Shown here: positions 11,875 to 14,815 of the stretch, piece after piece
Numbering within the stretch: position 1 is the stretch's first letter
Layout: each line of letters starts with the position of its first letter
Source: Candidatus Methanofastidiosia archaeon
GTDB taxonomy: Archaea > Methanobacteriota_B > Thermococci > Methanofastidiosales > NM3
DNA length: 14,815 nt
Assembly (NCBI GenBank): GCA_020854925.1
Contig: JAHKLV010000157.1
Location: forward strand, 1 to 14,815
Direction of reading: 5' to 3'
The notes under the pieces: generated by a model
The model's input: the letters and a program-made list of their open reading frames with translations, nothing else
What the model was told of the DNA's origin: nothing
Databases searched by the model: none
Translations under genes and position numbers: made by a program

Positions 11875-14685
11875 ATGCAGGATTCAATCGTCATCAGGGG
11901 TGCACGCGAGCACAATCTCAAGAATATTTCCTTGTCTCTCCCACGGGACAAGGTTATCGTCATTACCGGCCTGTCTGGTTCCGGCAAGTCCACGCTCGCC
12001 TTTGACACCCTTTACGCCGAAGGGCAGCGCCGGTATGTGGAATCCCTTTCCTCCTATGCCCGGCAGTTCCTCGGGCTCATGAACAAGCCTGATGTCGATG
12101 CCATCGAGGGCCTTTCTCCCGCCATTTCCATCGAACAAAAGACAACCTCAAAGAATCCTCGCTCCACCGTAGGTACGGTCACGGAGATCTATGACTACCT
12201 TCGTCTTCTGTTCGCACGTGTCGGGACACCCTATTGCCCGGTCCACGGCATCCCCATCCAGAAGAAGACTCCCGCTGCCATCGCCGACCAGCTTGTTGTC
12301 GATTATCCCGATAGCGACCTCGTTATCCTCGCACCGCTCATCCGCCAGAAGAAGGGCACGTACGAAAAGCTCGTGGCAGAACTCAACAAGGAAGGATACC
12401 GCCGCGTGCGTATTGACGGCGAGATACGGCGCACCGACGAACCCGCATCGCTTGAGCGCTATAAGAAGCACGACATAGAGATCGTCATCGACCGGGTGTC
12501 CACCTCCGACCGGTCGCGCATCAGCGAAGCGGTTGAGGCGGCGCTTGCAAAGGGCGACGGGCTTATCATCGTGCTCGTCGGCACCGAGGAGAAGATATAC
12601 TCTTCCAAGATGTCGTGCCCCGAGTGCGACATCACCTTTGAAGAGCTCCAGCCACGCATGTTTTCCTTTAACTCCCCCTTTGGGGCCTGTGAGTCCTGTT
12701 CTGGTCTGGGGTATCGTGAGGAGATAGACCCTGCCCTTGTCATCCCCGACCGGTCGCTCTCCATAGCGGAGGGGGCGTTGCGCCCGTATCGCAACACCAT
12801 CGATGGATGGCGCATCCGCCAGATAGCCACCGTTGCCAGGGAAGGCGGATTCGACCTGATGACCCCCCTCAAGGACCTTACCGAAGCGCAGCTTTCCCTT
12901 ATCCTCTACGGTTCTGAAAAAAAGTTAACGTTCACCTATACCTCAAAAAGCCATGATGCCACCATGCAGTACAAGGGCTATTTTGAAGGCGTTATCCCGC
13001 AGCTCGAGCGGCTCTACGGGCAGACGCAGTCTGAGTATCGCCGTAGGGAAATTGAGCAGTACATGCGATTTACCCCATGCCCCTCCTGCGGCGGGCGGCG
13101 CCTCAAGGATAAGATCCTTTCCGTGAGGATACAGGGGAAAAACATCATCGACGTCACCGACCTGTCCATTAAGGATGCCAAGCATTTCTTTGAGACGCTT
13201 TCCCTTGACGACACACAGATGCGTATCGCCCACCAGGTTATCAAGGAAATCATGTCTCGGCTCACCTTCCTCGATGACGTGGGGCTTTCCTATCTCACGC
13301 TTTCCCGTTCTGCAGGAACGCTTTCCGGAGGGGAGGCACAGCGCATACGGCTTGCAACACAGATTGGTTCAAATCTCATGGGCGTACTCTACATCCTTGA
13401 TGAACCGAGTATCGGCCTGCACCAGCGGAACAACTACCTCCTTATCCGGACGCTGTATCACCTGCGGGACATAGGCAACACGTTGGTGGTGGTCGAGCAC
13501 GACGAGGAAACCATCCGGAGTGCCGACTATGTGGTGGACATGGGTCCCGGCGCTGGTATTCATGGCGGGCATGTGGTCTCACAGGGCACTCCCGCGGAGA
13601 TTGAGGCCGACCCTGCTTCACTTACCGGTCGCTATCTCTCGGGGGAGCTCTCCATACCCGTGCCGAAGAAGCGCCGAAAGCCTTCGGGCCACATCGTCAT
13701 ACGCGGCGCGCGCGAGCACAATCTCAAGAATATCGACGTCTCCATACCACTTGGTGTTCTCGCTGTCGTTACGGGTGTTTCGGGCAGCGGCAAGTCGACG
13801 CTCGTCTATGATATCCTTTACCGGCAGATGATGCGCCGCCTTTACAACAGCAAGGAGGCTCCGGGCGACCATGACGCGATAGTCGTGCCCGACGAGGTAG
13901 ACAAGGTCATCATGATTGACCAGTCACCCATCGGAAAGACCCCGCGAAGCAATCCTGCGACATACATCAAGGTCTTTGACGATATCCGTGCACTCTTTGC
14001 CATGACAACCGAGAGCAAGGTGCGGGGCTATAAGCAGGGGCGGTTTTCCTTCAACGTTCGTGGGGGGCGCTGTGAGGCCTGCCAGGGTGACGGCCTTATC
14101 AAGATCGAGATGAACTTCCTGCCAGACGTCTACGTCCCCTGCGAGGAATGCAAGGGCAAGCGATTCAACAAGGAGACCCTGGAAGTGACATACAAGGGCA
14201 AAAACATCGCCGCCGTCCTTGACATGACCGTGGAGGAGGCGCTCTCCTTTTTTGAGAATATCCTCTCCATCAGGCGCAAGCTCCAGATGCTCTACGACGT
14301 AGGCCTCGGCTATATCAAGCTCGGACAGCCGTCGACCACGCTTTCCGGGGGCGAGGCACAGCGGATAAAGCTTACGAAGGAACTTGCAAAGAGGGCTACG
14401 GGAAACACCATCTATCTTCTCGACGAACCCACCACCGGCCTTCATTTTCATGATGTCAAAAAGCTCCTTGACGTCCTCGACCGCCTTGTGCGCAAAGGCA
14501 ATTCCGTTATCATCATCGAGCACAACCTCGATGTTATCAAGACTGCCGACCACCTGATAGACCTCGGGCCCGAGGGCGGAACAGACGGTGGGGGCATTGT
14601 GGCAGAGGGCACGCCCGAAGACGTGGCAGCCTGTACAACAAGTTACACCGGCGAATTCCTCCGGCGCGTGTTGCCCCATGATTGA
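11875..14685 (+). CDS. uvrA: UvrABC excinuclease subunit A
   Basis: UvrA is the dimeric ABC-type ATPase that finds DNA damage and loads UvrB in nucleotide excision repair. The 936 residues hold two ABC units. The first has Walker A GLSGSGKST (32-40), a zinc module CxxC (248, 251) with CxxC (272, 275), CPSC at 402-405, signature LSGGEAQRIRLA (483 on) and ILDEPSIGLH. The second has Walker A GVSGSGKST (634-642), a zinc module CxxC (733, 736) with CxxC (756, 759), signature LSGGEAQRIKL (823 on) and LLDEPTTGLH. Length and motifs are complete; no frameshift is seen. The start has a TATA box at the leaderless distance. Its last eight bases overlap uvrC. The family is bacterial in origin and occurs in mesophilic archaea, so past transfer is likely, but the base composition now matches its surroundings. 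Confidence 0.98.
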   Translation: MQDSIVIRGAREHNLKNISLSLPRDKVIVITGLSGSGKSTLAFDTLYAEGQRRYVESLSSYARQFLGLMNKPDVDAIEGLSPAISIEQKTTSKNPRSTVGTVTEIYDYLRLLFARVGTPYCPVHGIPIQKKTPAAIADQLVVDYPDSDLVILAPLIRQKKGTYEKLVAELNKEGYRRVRIDGEIRRTDEPASLERYKKHDIEIVIDRVSTSDRSRISEAVEAALAKGDGLIIVLVGTEEKIYSSKMSCPECDITFEELQPRMFSFNSPFGACESCSGLGYREEIDPALVIPDRSLSIAEGALRPYRNTIDGWRIRQIATVAREGGFDLMTPLKDLTEAQLSLILYGSEKKLTFTYTSKSHDATMQYKGYFEGVIPQLERLYGQTQSEYRRREIEQYMRFTPCPSCGGRRLKDKILSVRIQGKNIIDVTDLSIKDAKHFFETLSLDDTQMRIAHQVIKEIMSRLTFLDDVGLSYLTLSRSAGTLSGGEAQRIRLATQIGSNLMGVLYILDEPSIGLHQRNNYLLIRTLYHLRDIGNTLVVVEHDEETIRSADYVVDMGPGAGIHGGHVVSQGTPAEIEADPASLTGRYLSGELSIPVPKKRRKPSGHIVIRGAREHNLKNIDVSIPLGVLAVVTGVSGSGKSTLVYDILYRQMMRRLYNSKEAPGDHDAIVVPDEVDKVIMIDQSPIGKTPRSNPATYIKVFDDIRALFAMTTESKVRGYKQGRFSFNVRGGRCEACQGDGLIKIEMNFLPDVYVPCEECKGKRFNKETLEVTYKGKNIAAVLDMTVEEALSFFENILSIRRKLQMLYDVGLGYIKLGQPSTTLSGGEAQRIKLTKELAKRATGNTIYLLDEPTTGLHFHDVKKLLDVLDRLVRKGNSVIIIEHNLDVIKTADHLIDLGPEGGTDGGGIVAEGTPEDVAACTTSYTGEFLRRVLPHD

Positions 14686-14815
14686 CCTTGACCGCGTCCC
14701 CGATGAACCGGGGTGCTATCTCTTTCGGGACGCCCAGGACATCGTCATCTATGTGGGCAAGGCAAAGTCACTCAAAAAGCGGGTGCGGTCCTACTTCCAG
14801 ACCAAGGAACACGAC
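14678..14815 (+). CDS. uvrC: UvrABC excinuclease subunit C (partial, continues past the window)
   Basis: UvrC makes the two incisions on either side of damage bound by UvrB. Only the first 46 residues are seen, but they contain the start of the GIY-YIG nuclease domain: PDEPGCYLFRD (GCY at 12-14) and VIYVGKAKSLKKRVRSYF (YVG at 25-27), with the conserved basic residues after it. ATG 14678 overlaps the end of uvrA by eight bases in another frame, which implies translational coupling and one operon. uvrB is not in the window. The N-terminus matches the usual start of UvrC proteins. Confidence 0.95.
   Translation, partial: MIDLDRVPDEPGCYLFRDAQDIVIYVGKAKSLKKRVRSYFQTKEHD

Noticed and set aside
13924..14679. 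251-residue minus-strand open frame across the end of uvrA
   Set aside because: It is antisense to the second ABC unit of uvrA; no plausible start context or motif.
1..14815. CRISPR arrays, insertion sequences, tRNA or rRNA genes
   Set aside because: No regularly spaced repeats, transposase frames, cloverleaf folds or rRNA-like stretches were seen on reading both strands.

Overview
This window is archaeal chromosome, most likely from a euryarchaeal methanogen. The evidence is an arcS-type archaeosine synthase, a proteasome-activating nucleotidase (PAN), and a string of archaeal/eukaryotic-type genes: S19e, PDCD5-like, L39e, L31e, aIF6, L18a/LX, prefoldin alpha and ftsY. Gene starts carry archaeal TATA boxes, often only about 25-30 bases before the start codon, and the base composition is moderately GC-rich. 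A bacterial-style uvrA-uvrC pair and a separate ADP-forming acyl-CoA synthetase alpha subunit fit Methanomicrobia-like lineages, but genus and order are inference.

Layout. Positions 1-1157 (minus) hold the N-terminal part of an archaeosine synthase that runs off the left edge. It is divergent from pan (1315-2505, plus). A small predicted lipoprotein with an NTF2-like look follows (2537-2950) and converges on the acyl-CoA synthetase alpha gene (2957-4372, minus). An AT-rich divergent intergenic region leads to a TraB/PrgY-family gene (4631-5344) and then a YhbY/CRM RNA-binding gene (5460-5717). From 5918 to 9395 eight genes lie tightly packed on the plus strand: rps19e, PDCD5-like, rpl39e, rpl31e, aIF6, rpl18a, pfdA and ftsY. 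They form an operon-like block joining ribosome proteins, 60S-type subunit maturation, co-translational folding and SRP-dependent targeting. Two small translationally coupled minus-strand genes follow (a 162-residue protein I do not recognise, then an OsmC-like protein). purA is next (10470-11753), then a 120-base spacer with two stem-loops, then uvrA (11875-14685), overlapped by uvrC, which runs off the right edge.

How they work together. Most of the window is core information processing and protein homeostasis: tRNA modification, protein unfolding for the 20S proteasome, ribosome and SRP components, nucleotide excision repair and AMP synthesis. There are no mobile elements, CRISPR arrays, tRNAs or rRNAs that I can see, and I found no convincing new multi-gene system. 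The points most worth a second look are the PAN C-terminus (I-F-R in place of the usual hydrophobic-Tyr-X), the altered signature in purA (GDEAKGK), a strong stem-loop immediately upstream of the uvrA TATA box, and two very short open frames downstream of TATA boxes near yhbY and rps19e. Many single-gene promoters here sit so close to the start codon that the transcripts are probably leaderless, while genes inside the operon have Shine-Dalgarno sequences.
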